64,000 nucleotides of DNA from JACKBJ01 sp964549495. Its GTDB lineage: Bacteria > Chloroflexota > Anaerolineae > Epilineales > Epilineaceae. The translations under genes were made by a program, and so were the position numbers. Below the pieces are notes generated by a model. That model searched no databases. It was not told where the DNA came from and worked only from the letters and a program-made list of their open reading frames with translations. How positions within the stretch are numbered: position 1 is the first letter of the stretch; every line of letters starts with the position of its first letter. This document shows positions 1 to 9,372 of the stretch, piece by piece. Location of the stretch: assembly GCA_964549495.1 (NCBI GenBank), contig CAZJWJ010000012.1:10271-74270 (forward strand), given 5' to 3'.

Positions 1-219
1 GGCTTCGACGTCCTCGTCCTCGGCAGCTGGTCTTGGTCCCACTTCATGGCCCAGCCGGATCGCTACCCCCAGGAGGTGGCGGCATTTCGCCAGCTCTTGG
101 ACGCTGAGCAGCCGCTCCACGTCATCCCATCCCGCGGACCCAGCGCCGGTCCGGAGATTCGGATCTACGCCACGGGACCGGATGACTCGATCACCGGGAC
201 GCAGCGATCGGTGCCGTAA
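1..219 (+). CDS. C-terminal end of a probable GT39-like membrane glycosyltransferase (partial)
   Basis: Frame 1 is open from the left edge of the window to a TAA at 217-219, giving the last 72 residues of a protein whose start lies outside. The segment contains FMAQPDRYPQEVAAFRQLL followed by a Pro/Gly-rich stretch and the ending EIRIYATGPDD. A 'PERYPxEVAFYRxLF...GPxIRIY' pattern is typical of the C-terminal extracytoplasmic end of polytopic ArnT/PMT-like (GT39/GT83) glycosyltransferases, which move a sugar from a lipid-phosphate donor. That family assignment is from recall of the pattern. No membrane segment is visible in the part present. Confidence 0.55.
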   Translation, partial: GFDVLVLGSWSWSHFMAQPDRYPQEVAAFRQLLDAEQPLHVIPSRGPSAGPEIRIYATGPDDSITGTQRSVP

Positions 220-314
220 CCCGAACGTGTCTCTACCTTTGCAGTGCCAACCTGTGTTCGCACCGGGCACCACCCATGCGAGCCGCAGGTCGCCTTCCGA
301 AGGGAGCTAGCCCG

Positions 315-1588
315 ATGAACCGAAGTACCAAGGCAACCTGTGCGATGGCCTGCGCAACACTGACGCTCCTCGGCGCGCTCCTCGGCGATCGAGGCATCCG
401 CTCCAGCCGATCGAGCGCTCCCGCCCAAGCCACGAGCGAGGCCGCGCCGCTGCCGACGATGGAGGTCCTCGCGCAAGTCGGCGGCCGAACTCGTGGCGTG
501 GCCATCGACGGTGACCTCGCCTTCATCGGCGTCGGACCGCGGGTCGTCGTCTACGACATCTCGGATCCGAGCCGGCCGCTTTGGACCGGACAGTCCGAGC
601 CGCTCGCGGAGCGTGTCTTCGCCATCGGAGCCACCAAGGGACACCTTTGGGTCACCTTGGAGCGCGGCTTGATGGTGGTGCTCGAGCGCGGACCGGGCCG
701 AGCACTCGTCGAATCGTGCAACATCGCTTCTTCTCGATCGGCGGATCGCGCCTCGGCCGGCCTTGTCTCGATGGCGACCTCTACATGACCCAGGACGGCT
801 GGCTGAAGATCTTCGACATGCGTCAGCCCGAACGGCCGCGCTTGCGTTCTCGGCATTTTGGACCTGACCTGGCTGCGAACTCGATCGTGGCTTCGCCAGG
901 CTGGCTGTTCCTACTCTGGGGCGACGAGATCGTCTCGATTCCGGCGGATCCCTCCGGTGGCTGGCGGCTCGACCACCGCTTCCGTCTGAATGATGGCGCC
1001 AAAGCCATGGAGGCCGAACGCCGTGGCGATCATCTCGTCGTCCTCACCGAGGACGATCTGAGGCTGTTGGAGCTTCGCGAGCACGCGCGCTACGCGACTG
1101 CGGCTCGCACCCCCTTGCCCGGGTATGGAGATTCGAGTCTGGTCATCTCGACCGACACGGCGTCGGCCGCGCTACGGGAAAGCGGCCTATGGTCATTTGC
1201 ACTCGGCCCAGAGACCTTGACCGCTCCCGTGGATGCTGTTTCACCACCCATGCAGATCTACTACGGCTTCGTGGACCAGCCGCCCGTATCGCCCGACCCC
1301 TTCGATCCGGTTCTCGCCTACATCGAGCTGGCGGCTCCTGGCTGCACGCCGCGGACGGTGCAAGCTGTCGCCAGCAATGCCTTCTGCTGCATGGACGGGC
1401 TGGTCGACCTTCCCTACGAGATGCTCTGCGGCGAGGCCATCGAGGTGACGGTCGAATCCGATGGCTTCGAGACATCGAGGCATCTCTTCGAACACGATCG
1501 GCTCGTCCTCGATCGTAACGTCTGGCTCTCGCTCGGAGAGCCGGTGTCGCCCCTGCACTTGCCGTCGCTGTCCCGAAGCGCAAGATAG
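315..1588 (+). pseudogene. LVIVD-repeat secreted protein, disrupted by a frameshift
   Basis: Two overlapping open frames together make one protein. Frame 3 starts at ATG 315 (AGGGAG at 301-306 upstream) with a signal peptide (MNRSTKATCAMACATLTLLG) and a first LVIVD-type beta-propeller unit, 'GVAIDGDLAFIGVGPRVVVYD'. At about 700-760 the homology passes to frame 2, which continues with a second unit (LYMTQDGWLKIFDMRQPERP), a middle region, and a C-terminal part with FCCMDGLVDLPYEMLC resembling carboxypeptidase-regulatory-like domains. The protein ends PLHLPSLSRSAR, the short LP tail seen on other secreted proteins here. One base lost or two gained near 710 explains the break. It is either a recent pseudogene or a sequencing error; codon use stays coding-like on both sides. 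LVIVD proteins are surface beta-propellers of unknown ligand. Confidence 0.7.
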
Positions 1589-1659
1589 GACCGCTTCGTC
1601 CCCGCTGCCTGAGCGGCTTGCGGACTGCGTCTCCCAACATTCATCCCGCGGCCGGACTC

Positions 1660-1668
1660 TGGTAAGCT
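1660..1668 (+). promoter_or_regulatory. Extended -10 promoter for the VWA operon
   Basis: TG-G-TAAGCT (TG at 1660-1661, hexamer 1663-1668) lies about 60 bp upstream of the VWA start and predicts transcription from about 1675. No convincing -35 is present, as is usual for extended -10 promoters. The same TGn-TAWNNT layout precedes several other genes in the window. Confidence 0.4.
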
Positions 1669-1728
1669 AGCAGGCCCATCGATGCCCCAACCCCACATCG
1701 TGCCAGACACGGACGGGGAGGAGAGACA

Positions 1729-4620
1729 TTGCGCCTGCCAATGAGAACGCCGCGACCTCTGCCACGACCGCGACCGCCTCGACTGCACCCGATCCTGCCC
1801 TTGGGGCTGATCCTGCTCTCTGCGCTGGCCATCGGTAGCCGGCCGGCGCCGACGTCCGGCCAGGCGCCGGTCGATCGATTTGGGGCAGCCTGCCAGGGGG
1901 ACAATCCTTACTTCGTCACCAGCGCCTTCGCGATGGGCGAACGGCAGGACGAGCCGGCCGTATTGGCCTTCCAGGACTCCCCACGCAACGAGGGTCACGA
2001 GGTCCTGGCGCGCTTCGGCCAGGTCGGCTCGGTCTACGGCATGGCCTACGATCCGCTGCGGCGCGAGGTCTACGCCGCCGCCTACCACAAGCGCGGCGCG
2101 CCCTACGGCCCGGGCGGACCCGGCGCGATCTACCGGATCGGGCTGGACGACGCGAGCCTGGAGACCTGGCTGACCGTATCGGATGCCGGCGATGATCGAC
2201 ATGATCCGACCGAGAACTACATCCCGGATCGCATCGCCACCCAACACGTCGGCAAGCTGAGCCTGGGCGACATCGACCTGGACGAGGATCTCGAGTCGCT
2301 CTTCGTGGTCAACCTGAACACGCGCCAGATCCTCCGCTACCGACTGTCGGACGGAGCGCTGCTGGACAGCTTCGACCACGGAGCGAGGTTCCAGACCTGG
2401 GCCGCACGCGAGGCGCGACCCTTCGCGCTGAAGGTCTGGGAGGGCCGGCTCTACCACGGCCTGGTGCGCGACGCTTCCGTCAGCCGCAGCCAGCGCGACC
2501 TGGAGGCCTTCGTCTATGTCTCCGAGCTGGACGGAAGCGACATGCGGCTGGTCCTCGAGATGGAGATGGACTACTACCGCGGCTTGATCCCGCCGCGCAT
2601 CGACGCCCGCTGGCAGCCCTGGCGGGACTCGACGGATTCGATCGCGCCGGCCGGCACTCACGACCACGCCTACATCTACCCCATGCCGATGCTGGCCGAC
2701 CTGGAGTTCTCCGAAGCCGGCGACATGGTCCTGGGCTTCCGCGACCGCATCGGCGACATGGCGCTCTACGACCGCAACCGTAACCTGCCGCGCGGCGAGC
2801 GCAGCGGGCATCCCTTCGGCGACATCCTGCTGGCCGAGCGGTCTGGCGACATCTGGGAGGTCGAGCCCTGGCCCGAGTTCTTCGACGAGGATGCCGGCGG
2901 CGGCATGAACGCCACCGGCGGCTTCCACATCGACACCGGCTTTGGCGGATTGGCCCGCGTCTCCAAGCTCGACCAGGTCTTGAACATGGCCGTGTCGCCC
3001 GAGCAGAACCACTCCGGCGGCGCGATCTGGTTCGATCTGGCCGACGGCGGCGACCTGCGCCGCGAGACCCTCTACGTCGGGAACAACGGCCGGACGAATT
3101 ACGGCAAGGGCAACGGCCTGGGCGACGTCGAGCTGCTCTGCGGAGAGAACCTGCCAACGCCGACGCCCACCGCGAGCCCGAGCGCGACGGTCACGACGAC
3201 CGCCACACCGAGTGAGACGGCTACGGCCACGAGCACGTCGACCGCGACGGCCACCGCTACCCGCACGCCCGGCCCGATCTACCTGCCCTACGGCGAGAAG
3301 GACAAGTACTGCCGGCCGGACGCCTTCTACACCGACGTCGTCCTGGTCCTCGACCGCTCGACCTCGATGCTCCGACCGGTCACCGAGGGCGGCATCGCCA
3401 AGAACGCAGCCGCCCTCGCCGCCGCGCGAAGCTTCGTCTCCCTGCTCTCCCTGGAACCCGATCCCTTCGGCAACCACGACCAGGTGGCCGTCGTCGGCTT
3501 CAACGAGGATACCTGGATCGAAACACAGCTGACCAGCGACCGTGCCTCGGCCATCGCGGCGCTCGACCGCATCGAGCAGAAGACCATCGAAGGCACGCGC
3601 CTCGACCTGGCCTTCGCCTGGGGCCAGAAGCCCTTGGACGGCCCCGAGCGCATCCAGGAAAACCGCCCGGTGGTCATCATGCTCACCGACGGCCTGCCCA
3701 ACCGCGTGCCCTTCGGACCCGACTCGCCCTATCCGGGCAGCCGGCGCCAGGAGGACTCGGTCCTGCAAGCCGTCGACGCGGTCAAGGCCACCGGCACCCG
3801 CGTCTACACCATCGGCCTGGGCAATCCCAGCGACATCCTACCCTGGCTGCTCATCGACTCGGCCAGCGAGCGCTGGATGTACCACTACGCGCCGGTGCCC
3901 GAGGACCTGGAAGGCATCTACAATCGGATCGCAGCCACCTTCGACAGCTGCGATCCGAAACCGGCACCGACGCCCTGCGCGCCGGAAGAACAACATGCCG
4001 ATGTCGTGTTGGTCCTGGACATGTCCACATCCATGTACCGGACCACGAGATCAGGCCGGACGAAACACGAGGCAGCCCTGGACGCCGCCCGCAGCTTCGT
4101 CGCGCAGCTCGACCTCGAACGCGACGGCTGGGGCCGGCGTGACCAGGTGGCCGTCGTCGGCTTCAACGACGAGGCCTGGACCGAGGTCGGCATGTCCGAC
4201 GACCGAGCGGCGGTGATGGCGGCCATCGAACGGCTGCCGGACCGGATCGCCGAGGGCACTCGCCTGGACCTCGCGCTCGAGGAAGGCCAGCGCGCGATGG
4301 GCTTCGGCCCACGCCTACAGCCCAACCAGCCGGTGATGGTCCTCCTGACCGACGGCCTGCCCAACCGGGTGCCCTTCGGACCCGGCACAGCCCATCCCGA
4401 CTGCGACCGGCAGGAATGCACCGTCCTGAAGTTCGCCAGCGCCGCCAAGCAGGCCGGCAGCCGGCTCTTCACCATCGGCCTGGGCGAATCCAGCGACGTG
4501 CTGCGTGTCCTGCTCGAAGCGGCCGCGACCTCGCCCGATCACTACTACTTCGCGCCGGACGGCGAGGACCTGGAAGCCATCTACCGGCAGATCGCCGGAC
4601 GATTCGAGGACTGTCCATGA
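1729..4620 (+). CDS. Secreted protein with propeller-like N-terminus and two tandem VWA domains
   Basis: 963 residues. The TTG start at 1729 is chosen because GGGGAGGAG (1715-1723) sits about 5 bases before it; an in-frame ATG at 1741 is the alternative. A signal peptide (residues ~20-45) leads into ~430 residues rich in YVTN/NHL-like strands ('SLGDIDLDEDLESLFVVNLN'). A Thr/Pro/Ser linker follows (~474-515), then the LP-type motif GPIYLPYGEKDKYC. Two von Willebrand A domains come next (~535-725 and ~755-963). Both have an intact DxSxS metal site (DRSTSM, DMSTSM), GTRLDLA and the same 'LTDGLPNRVPFGP' block, pointing to internal duplication. VWA domains bind protein ligands through Mg/Mn; here they probably act at the cell surface. 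The gene overlaps the next PH-domain gene by ATGA, so the products may work together. Confidence 0.8.
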   Translation: MRLPMRTPRPLPRPRPPRLHPILPLGLILLSALAIGSRPAPTSGQAPVDRFGAACQGDNPYFVTSAFAMGERQDEPAVLAFQDSPRNEGHEVLARFGQVGSVYGMAYDPLRREVYAAAYHKRGAPYGPGGPGAIYRIGLDDASLETWLTVSDAGDDRHDPTENYIPDRIATQHVGKLSLGDIDLDEDLESLFVVNLNTRQILRYRLSDGALLDSFDHGARFQTWAAREARPFALKVWEGRLYHGLVRDASVSRSQRDLEAFVYVSELDGSDMRLVLEMEMDYYRGLIPPRIDARWQPWRDSTDSIAPAGTHDHAYIYPMPMLADLEFSEAGDMVLGFRDRIGDMALYDRNRNLPRGERSGHPFGDILLAERSGDIWEVEPWPEFFDEDAGGGMNATGGFHIDTGFGGLARVSKLDQVLNMAVSPEQNHSGGAIWFDLADGGDLRRETLYVGNNGRTNYGKGNGLGDVELLCGENLPTPTPTASPSATVTTTATPSETATATSTSTATATATRTPGPIYLPYGEKDKYCRPDAFYTDVVLVLDRSTSMLRPVTEGGIAKNAAALAAARSFVSLLSLEPDPFGNHDQVAVVGFNEDTWIETQLTSDRASAIAALDRIEQKTIEGTRLDLAFAWGQKPLDGPERIQENRPVVIMLTDGLPNRVPFGPDSPYPGSRRQEDSVLQAVDAVKATGTRVYTIGLGNPSDILPWLLIDSASERWMYHYAPVPEDLEGIYNRIAATFDSCDPKPAPTPCAPEEQHADVVLVLDMSTSMYRTTRSGRTKHEAALDAARSFVAQLDLERDGWGRRDQVAVVGFNDEAWTEVGMSDDRAAVMAAIERLPDRIAEGTRLDLALEEGQRAMGFGPRLQPNQPVMVLLTDGLPNRVPFGPGTAHPDCDRQECTVLKFASAAKQAGSRLFTIGLGESSDVLRVLLEAAATSPDHYYFAPDGEDLEAIYRQIAGRFEDCP

Positions 4621-5255
4621 TCGACGAAGGCAAGCGCGACTCGACCGACGAGCCGGACTTCGAGGCGGCGAGCGGTCCGAGGGCCGAATGGATGGAGGAA
4701 AGGCGATCGCCGGATGATCGGGGTCGAGCGGAGGAAGGATCGGATCTGGCCGATGGCCAGCGGAGGCATCCGGATCGGCGCCACGTGCGCCTCGAACGCT
4801 GGACGGGGCAGATCGGCAACGTCTTCTTCTTGGGCTTCATGCTCATCATCGTGCTCGTGCTGCTACTGCTGAGCGTCACGGGACCCCAGATCCCGGACTC
4901 GGCTTGGCGGATCGCGGCGGGCATCTGGCTGGTCTTGGCCAGCTTTCTGATCTGGATGCGGCATTTCTGGCCGGCCATCTCGCATCGGCATTACACCTGG
5001 GCGCTGGACGCGCGCGGGCTCGACTTGCGGCGGGGCGTCATCTGGCGCGAAGAGGTACACGTGCCCAGCTCGCGCATCCAGCACACCGACGTGACCCAAG
5101 GGCCTTTGGAGCGGCGACTGGGCCTGGCGACCCTGGTGGTGCATACCGCCGGGACGCACCAGGCCTCGGTGTCCGTCCACGGGCTGGACGAGGGCGACGC
5201 GCGCGCGATCCGGGATCATCTGGCCCGCGCCTTGGATCTGGACGACGCGGTCTGA
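4617..5255 (+). CDS. Bacterial PH-domain membrane protein, YdbS-like
   Basis: 212 residues, starting at the ATG of the ATGA overlap with the VWA gene stop. An acidic/charged N-terminus (~60 residues) precedes two membrane segments (VFFLGFMLIIVLVLLLLSV and IAAGIWLVLASFLIWM). A bPH2 domain follows, with the typical 'YTWALDARGLDLRRGVIWRE', a 'VPSSRIQHTDVTQGPLERRLGL' block (quoted in part: RIQHTDVTQGPLERRLGL) and 'LVVHTAGT'. YdbS/YdbT pairs are common in Firmicutes, Actinobacteria and Chloroflexota. Their exact function is unsettled; B. subtilis homologues have been linked to bacteriocin tolerance. Two PH genes in a row reproduce the usual ydbS-ydbT order. Confidence 0.85.
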   Translation: MIDEGKRDSTDEPDFEAASGPRAEWMEERRSPDDRGRAEEGSDLADGQRRHPDRRHVRLERWTGQIGNVFFLGFMLIIVLVLLLLSVTGPQIPDSAWRIAAGIWLVLASFLIWMRHFWPAISHRHYTWALDARGLDLRRGVIWREEVHVPSSRIQHTDVTQGPLERRLGLATLVVHTAGTHQASVSVHGLDEGDARAIRDHLARALDLDDAV

Positions 5256-6871
5256 AGGCGCCACAGGGGGCCGCGGTCGACGAGTCCGGCCTGCGGCGAC
5301 TCCATCCTCTCTCGCTGATCTTTCGCGGCCTGGCGGCGCTGCGCTCGATGGTCCTGCCCATCGTCTTCTACGCGCTGGTGGCCGATCAGTCCTTCGGCTT
5401 GCTCTCGGCGCCCTTCATCGGCGGCGCGCTGCTCCTGGCCGTCGGTGGCGGCGCGATCTCCTGGTGGAACCTGCGCTACCGCCTGGACGAGGAGGCCTTG
5501 GTCATCGTCACCGGCATCCTCTCGCGCCAGGTACGCCGTATTCCCTATCGGCGCATCCACAACGTCGCGGCCAAGCAGGGTCCCTTGCATCGCGCCTTCG
5601 GCATGGCCGATGCGCGCATCGAGACCGCCAGCGGGGGCGGTGCGGAGGCGGACCTGAGCGTCGTCTCGCTAGATGAGCTCGAGCGACTGCGCGAGCGGAT
5701 CTACGCCGGCCGGCAGGCGGACGTCGACGAGGACGCGGGCGAGACCGAGCGGGAGGGCGGACGGGATCCCTCCGAGCGCGGCCTCGACCGGCCGATTGCC
5801 ACGCGCGAGCCGGCCCGCGAGTTGGTGCAGGTGAGCCTGCCGGAGCTGGCGCTCTACGGGATCACCCGCAACCGCAGCGGCAAGATCCTGGCGGCCGGGC
5901 TGGGCCTGTTCTGGGAGTTCGGCCAGTTCGGCGACTCCTGGCTGGGACCGCTGCGCAGGATCTGGCCCGGCTTCGACCCCGAATGGCTCGAGGGCGACTT
6001 CGATCCGGGCAGCCTGGGCTCGGACTTGAGCGCTTGGCTCTCCCCCGGCCGATTGCTGGTCGCCATCGGCACGGTCCTGGTCCTGCTGCTGCTGCTCAAC
6101 ATCGTCTCGGTGGTCTGGGCCGTCCTGCAGCTACAAGGCTTTCGCTTGACGCGCCAGGGCGATGACCTGCGCATCGCCTATGGGCTGTTGACCCGACACA
6201 CCGCCACCATCCCCCGGCATCGGATCCAGAGCCTGGCGCTGCAGCAGAGCTGGCTCTTCCGGCGTTATGACAAGTTCTCGATCAGCGCCGAGACGGCCGG
6301 CAGCGACGTGGCCAGCCAATCGGTCGCGCGCCAGCTCTGGCTCAGCCCGATCTCGTCGATCGAGGCGCGGGCCGCCCTGGTCGAGGAAGCCCAACCGGAC
6401 CTGGAGGATCCGGCGCGCGTCGAATGGAGGCCCGTGGCCGAGGGCGCCAGCCGGCGTATCCTCCGGCGCCGGCTGCTGGTCGCCGCCCCCTTCTTCCTAC
6501 TGGCCGCTGCGCTGCCCTTCGTGCCTAGCGCAGCGCTGCTCCTCTACCTACCCTACGCGCTCTGGGCTTGGTGGGAGGGCCGGCGCCAGGCCGATGCCCT
6601 GGCTTGGGCGCTGGATGATCGGGCGCTCTGGCTGCGGCATGGCTGGTGGAACCAGACCGTGGTCGTCGTCCGACCGGCCAAGATCCAGAACCTGCGCCTG
6701 GTCGAGTCGCCCTTCGATCGACGGGCCGGCATGGTCGGCCTCCACGTGGATACGGCCGGACAGCAGGACCCCAGCCACCGATTGCGCATGCCCTACCTGC
6801 CGCGGGTCGAGGCCGAGGCCTTGCGGGACCAGCTTCACGAGCGCGTCGCCGACACGCGATTCCGCTGGTAG
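5252..6871 (+). CDS. Multi-PH-domain membrane protein, YdbT-like
   Basis: About 539 residues. No ATG/GTG/TTG lies in frame between the upstream stop and the first conserved residues (LRRLHPLSLIFRGLAALRSM). A CTG at 5252 overlaps the ydbS stop as CTGA, exactly mirroring the ATGA junction one gene earlier, so coupled initiation at CTG is my best guess; an ATG at 5348 would cut off conserved sequence. Three bPH2 domains are visible ('RLDEEALVIVTGILSRQVRR...YRRIHNV', 'LTRQGDDLRIAYGLLTR...PRHRIQSL', 'LDDRALWLRHGWWNQ...KIQNLRL'), each next to one or two membrane segments. This is the standard YdbT architecture. It probably forms a membrane complex with the preceding PH protein. It ends 39 bp before a convergent gene. 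Confidence 0.8.
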   Translation: MKAPQGAAVDESGLRRLHPLSLIFRGLAALRSMVLPIVFYALVADQSFGLLSAPFIGGALLLAVGGGAISWWNLRYRLDEEALVIVTGILSRQVRRIPYRRIHNVAAKQGPLHRAFGMADARIETASGGGAEADLSVVSLDELERLRERIYAGRQADVDEDAGETEREGGRDPSERGLDRPIATREPARELVQVSLPELALYGITRNRSGKILAAGLGLFWEFGQFGDSWLGPLRRIWPGFDPEWLEGDFDPGSLGSDLSAWLSPGRLLVAIGTVLVLLLLLNIVSVVWAVLQLQGFRLTRQGDDLRIAYGLLTRHTATIPRHRIQSLALQQSWLFRRYDKFSISAETAGSDVASQSVARQLWLSPISSIEARAALVEEAQPDLEDPARVEWRPVAEGASRRILRRRLLVAAPFFLLAAALPFVPSAALLLYLPYALWAWWEGRRQADALAWALDDRALWLRHGWWNQTVVVVRPAKIQNLRLVESPFDRRAGMVGLHVDTAGQQDPSHRLRMPYLPRVEAEALRDQLHERVADTRFRW

Positions 6872-6909
6872 CTTGCTCGACAGGGAGCATGGCACCCAAC
6901 CGAAGGCCA

Positions 6910-7218
6910 TCAACCTCGATCGTCCAGGCCGGCGGCGACCAGTGCGATGAGGGTCAGCGCGCCCGCGCCAACCAGGCTCGGCGCGACCAGACGCCACATC
7001 GATGTCCACACCGGCTGCGCGGCGAAGAGCCAGCCCAGACCAGAGATCACCAGACTCGAGACGAGGAAGAGCAGCAGGACTCCGCAGAAGACCGGGATCC
7101 CAGCCAGTGTCAGCGCCAGGACTCGGGCGGCCACCTTCGCCAAGCTCGATTGGCCCTCCCGTCTCACTTGTCGTTCCCGCGCGCGCCGGCGTGGCCTCAT
7201 GGGCTGGCGTAGCCTCAT
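6910..7218 (-). CDS. Small membrane protein of unknown function
   Basis: 102 residues starting at the ATG that overlaps the upstream gene's stop (ATGA, 7215-7218); a second ATG at 7200 is possible. A very basic N-terminus (MRPRRRARERQVRREG) is followed by two hydrophobic spans, 'VLALTLAGIPVFCGVLLLFL' and 'APSLVGAGALTLIALVAAGL'. The basic N-terminus predicts a cytoplasmic N-terminus by the positive-inside rule. I do not recognise the family. The overlap says it is co-translated with the hypothetical secreted protein upstream and probably acts with it. Confidence 0.6.
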   Translation of the reverse strand: MRLRQPMRPRRRARERQVRREGQSSLAKVAARVLALTLAGIPVFCGVLLLFLVSSLVISGLGWLFAAQPVWTSMWRLVAPSLVGAGALTLIALVAAGLDDRG

Positions 7219-8138
7219 GGCTCCGACTCGCCGCCGTCCAAGAGGTCGCGGAACCACTCCAGATCGACCTGCTCGGCAAAGGCCCAGATCAGCTGGGTGA
7301 TGAAGAGCGCCCAGCCCAGGGCCGGCAGGAAGCGGCCAGCGATGCCACCGACCAGCCGGCGCGCCTGGCGCTCGCCGACCTCTTCGGCCAGCTCGGATAG
7401 GAACTTGCGGCTGAGCAGGAAGTCGAGCACTTCCTCGATCAACTCGAGCAGCAGGCGGCCGTTGCGCTCGTCGATGGCCTGGCCCAGTAGCCACAGGTAG
7501 CCGGCCCCGTCGAGGATGTTCAGGATGGCCTGCGCCGCCTCCTTGAGGCCGGCCGCCGCCAGCAGCTTGGCCACCAGCCGGCGCGTCATGTCCTCGACCC
7601 CGGGATCGAATCCGTCGAGGCCATCCGGCCCCACGTCGGACCAGGCTTCGAGCAGGGCGGCCTCGTCGGCCAGGAAGTCGGCCAAGGGCGGCGGAGGAAC
7701 CGGGGTCAAGGGCAGCAGCTCGGTAGCCTCGGTCTGGGAAGGACCGACGATCAGGGCCAGGTCCGGACCGGTGGAATCGGTCGTGACCGCGTCCCAGAGT
7801 TGCCGGCCTTCGTCCCATCTCGCCTCGAGCAGGGAGCGCCGGCCGTAGAGATCGGGCGCTTGCTCGATGGCGCGGACCAGGAAATCCAATGCCCGGGCCT
7901 GGCCCGACGCGCCACCGGGCAGAGAGAGGAGACGATCGAGGTCCGCGCATGGTGCCATCGCGTCGGCGTCCGATTCGGGCCTTGCACCCGCGCCGAGGTC
8001 TGGCGAGCCAAGGAACCGCGTGCCGATGAGCCCGCCGGCACCGATGCCGGCCAGGCCCAGCACCCGGCGACGATCCAGCGCCGCGGTCGAAGGCGAGTTC
8101 GAGGTCGTGGACGAGGAAGAAGTGGAAGACGAAGACAT
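7215..8138 (-). CDS. Hypothetical exported protein with a Tat-like signal
   Basis: 307 residues. The N-terminus is a Ser/Thr run (residues 2-18), then LDRRRVLGLAGIGAGGLIG (Arg 23-25). This resembles the twin-arginine 'RRxFLxxAGxG' signal but lacks the Phe, so export via Tat is likely rather than certain. The mature part has a proline patch (PLTPVPPPPLADFL) and long acidic amphipathic helices (ERNGRLLLELIEEVLDFLL, FLSELAEEVGERQARRLVGG). A hydrophobic stretch near the end (FLPALGWALFITQLIWAFA) could be a membrane anchor. No enzyme motif is visible and I do not recognise the family. It overlaps the small membrane protein gene downstream. Confidence 0.65.
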   Translation of the reverse strand: MSSSSTSSSSTTSNSPSTAALDRRRVLGLAGIGAGGLIGTRFLGSPDLGAGARPESDADAMAPCADLDRLLSLPGGASGQARALDFLVRAIEQAPDLYGRRSLLEARWDEGRQLWDAVTTDSTGPDLALIVGPSQTEATELLPLTPVPPPPLADFLADEAALLEAWSDVGPDGLDGFDPGVEDMTRRLVAKLLAAAGLKEAAQAILNILDGAGYLWLLGQAIDERNGRLLLELIEEVLDFLLSRKFLSELAEEVGERQARRLVGGIAGRFLPALGWALFITQLIWAFAEQVDLEWFRDLLDGGESEP

Positions 8139-8325
8139 GGCCGGCTTGCCCGCTTTCGCGGAAAGGGGTGTCGATGGTGGCCAGCCGCCCCTCGGGCGAC
8201 GCGCTCAATCTAGCGCGCGGGCGTTGCACTCGCGTCCCGCTGGCATCGAGATTCGGCAACCGACTGGTACCGGCGGGCCGATCGGCGCTCGACTCCTTGC
8301 TCGACTCGGCGCCCGAACCGGAGAC

Positions 8326-9366
8326 TCAAGTGCCCCAGCTGCGACGAAGGAGGTCCAACCAGTTGCGCCAGGCGATGCGCTCGACCAGCTCGTGGCCGTA
8401 GCCCGCCTCCAGCAGCGCGTCGGTCAGGCGCGGCAGCCCGGCCGCGTCACCGATGGCCCCGGGGATCTGCGCGCCGTCGAAGTCGGAGCCGAGTCCGAGG
8501 CCACCTTCGCCCAGCTGCTCGAGCAGGTGGTCCACGTGGCGCAGTAGCATGTCCATCGGAACGTCGGCCTCCCAGTCGCCGTCGGGATGCAGGAAGCCGC
8601 GTCCAAAGTTGAGGCCCACCAAGCCCCGGCTATCGCGGATGGCGCGCAGCTGGTCGTCGGTCAGGTTGCGCGTGACCGGGCAGAGGGCGTGGGCGTTGGA
8701 GTGGCTGGCGACGAGGGGCGCGTCCGAGAGCTCGGCCACGTCCCAGAAGCCGGCCTGGTTGAGGTGGGACAGGTCGATGAGGATGCCGAGCGCGTTGCAG
8801 CGGCGGACGAGTCGCCGGCCGGCCTCGGTCAGCCCCGGGCCGGTGTCGGGCGAGCCGGCCGCGAAGGGGACGCCGTAGCCGAAGGCCGTCTCGCGACTCC
8901 AGGTGATGCCCAGCGAGCGCAGACCGGCCCGGTACCAGAGCTCCAGCGCATCGAGCTCGGGGTCGATGGCGTCAGCGCCTTCCAGGTGGAGCACCGCCGC
9001 GATATCGCCGGCCTCCATATTGGCCTCGATCTCGCTCGCCGTCCGCGAGATCCGCAGACCGCCGGCGTCCTCCAAGCCGAAGAGCGTCGCCGCGGTGCGC
9101 GATGCGTGGCGCTGCGCGTAGCCGAGATCGAGCGGTCCCTGGAGCTCGCCGCGTTTCAGCGCGTCCATGACGTCGGGACCGGGCGGGGCGGGCACGAAGA
9201 TCGCGAAGAGTCCACCGGCCAAGCCGCCCTCGCGCGCCCGCGGCAGGTCGATGTGGCCGATCTCCGAGCGCTCGAAGAAGCTCCGGCCCTCGCCGCGCTC
9301 GGGCAGCGTCAGGCCGAGCAAGCAGTCGTTGTGTCCGTCGAAGATCGGCAGGCGGGTCGCGGGCAT
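8326..9366 (-). CDS. Membrane dipeptidase, M19 family
   Basis: 346 residues, the usual length. Renal-dipeptidase-type zinc ligands are all present: FDGHND (His12, Asp14), HLEGADA (Glu ~130), LIDLSHL (His ~198) and ASHSNAHA (His ~218), together with GSDFDG near residue 295. M19 enzymes hydrolyse dipeptides, including some with a D-residue, and are often encoded singly in the cytoplasm of Chloroflexota and Actinobacteria. No signal peptide is seen. The start codon lies 6 bases after a TGA-TAAGCT extended -10 box (9373-9381), so the transcript is probably leaderless. It is a single-gene unit, with 187 bp separating it from the next gene downstream. Confidence 0.9.
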   Translation of the reverse strand: MPATRLPIFDGHNDCLLGLTLPERGEGRSFFERSEIGHIDLPRAREGGLAGGLFAIFVPAPPGPDVMDALKRGELQGPLDLGYAQRHASRTAATLFGLEDAGGLRISRTASEIEANMEAGDIAAVLHLEGADAIDPELDALELWYRAGLRSLGITWSRETAFGYGVPFAAGSPDTGPGLTEAGRRLVRRCNALGILIDLSHLNQAGFWDVAELSDAPLVASHSNAHALCPVTRNLTDDQLRAIRDSRGLVGLNFGRGFLHPDGDWEADVPMDMLLRHVDHLLEQLGEGGLGLGSDFDGAQIPGAIGDAAGLPRLTDALLEAGYGHELVERIAWRNWLDLLRRSWGT

Positions 9367-9372
9367 GGCGGG

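Noticed and set aside
1414..3768. 784-codon open frame on the minus strand
   Set aside because: It lies entirely opposite the VWA and LVIVD genes. Its translation is a mirror of GC-rich codons and shows no domain; the plus-strand products have signal peptides and metal sites.
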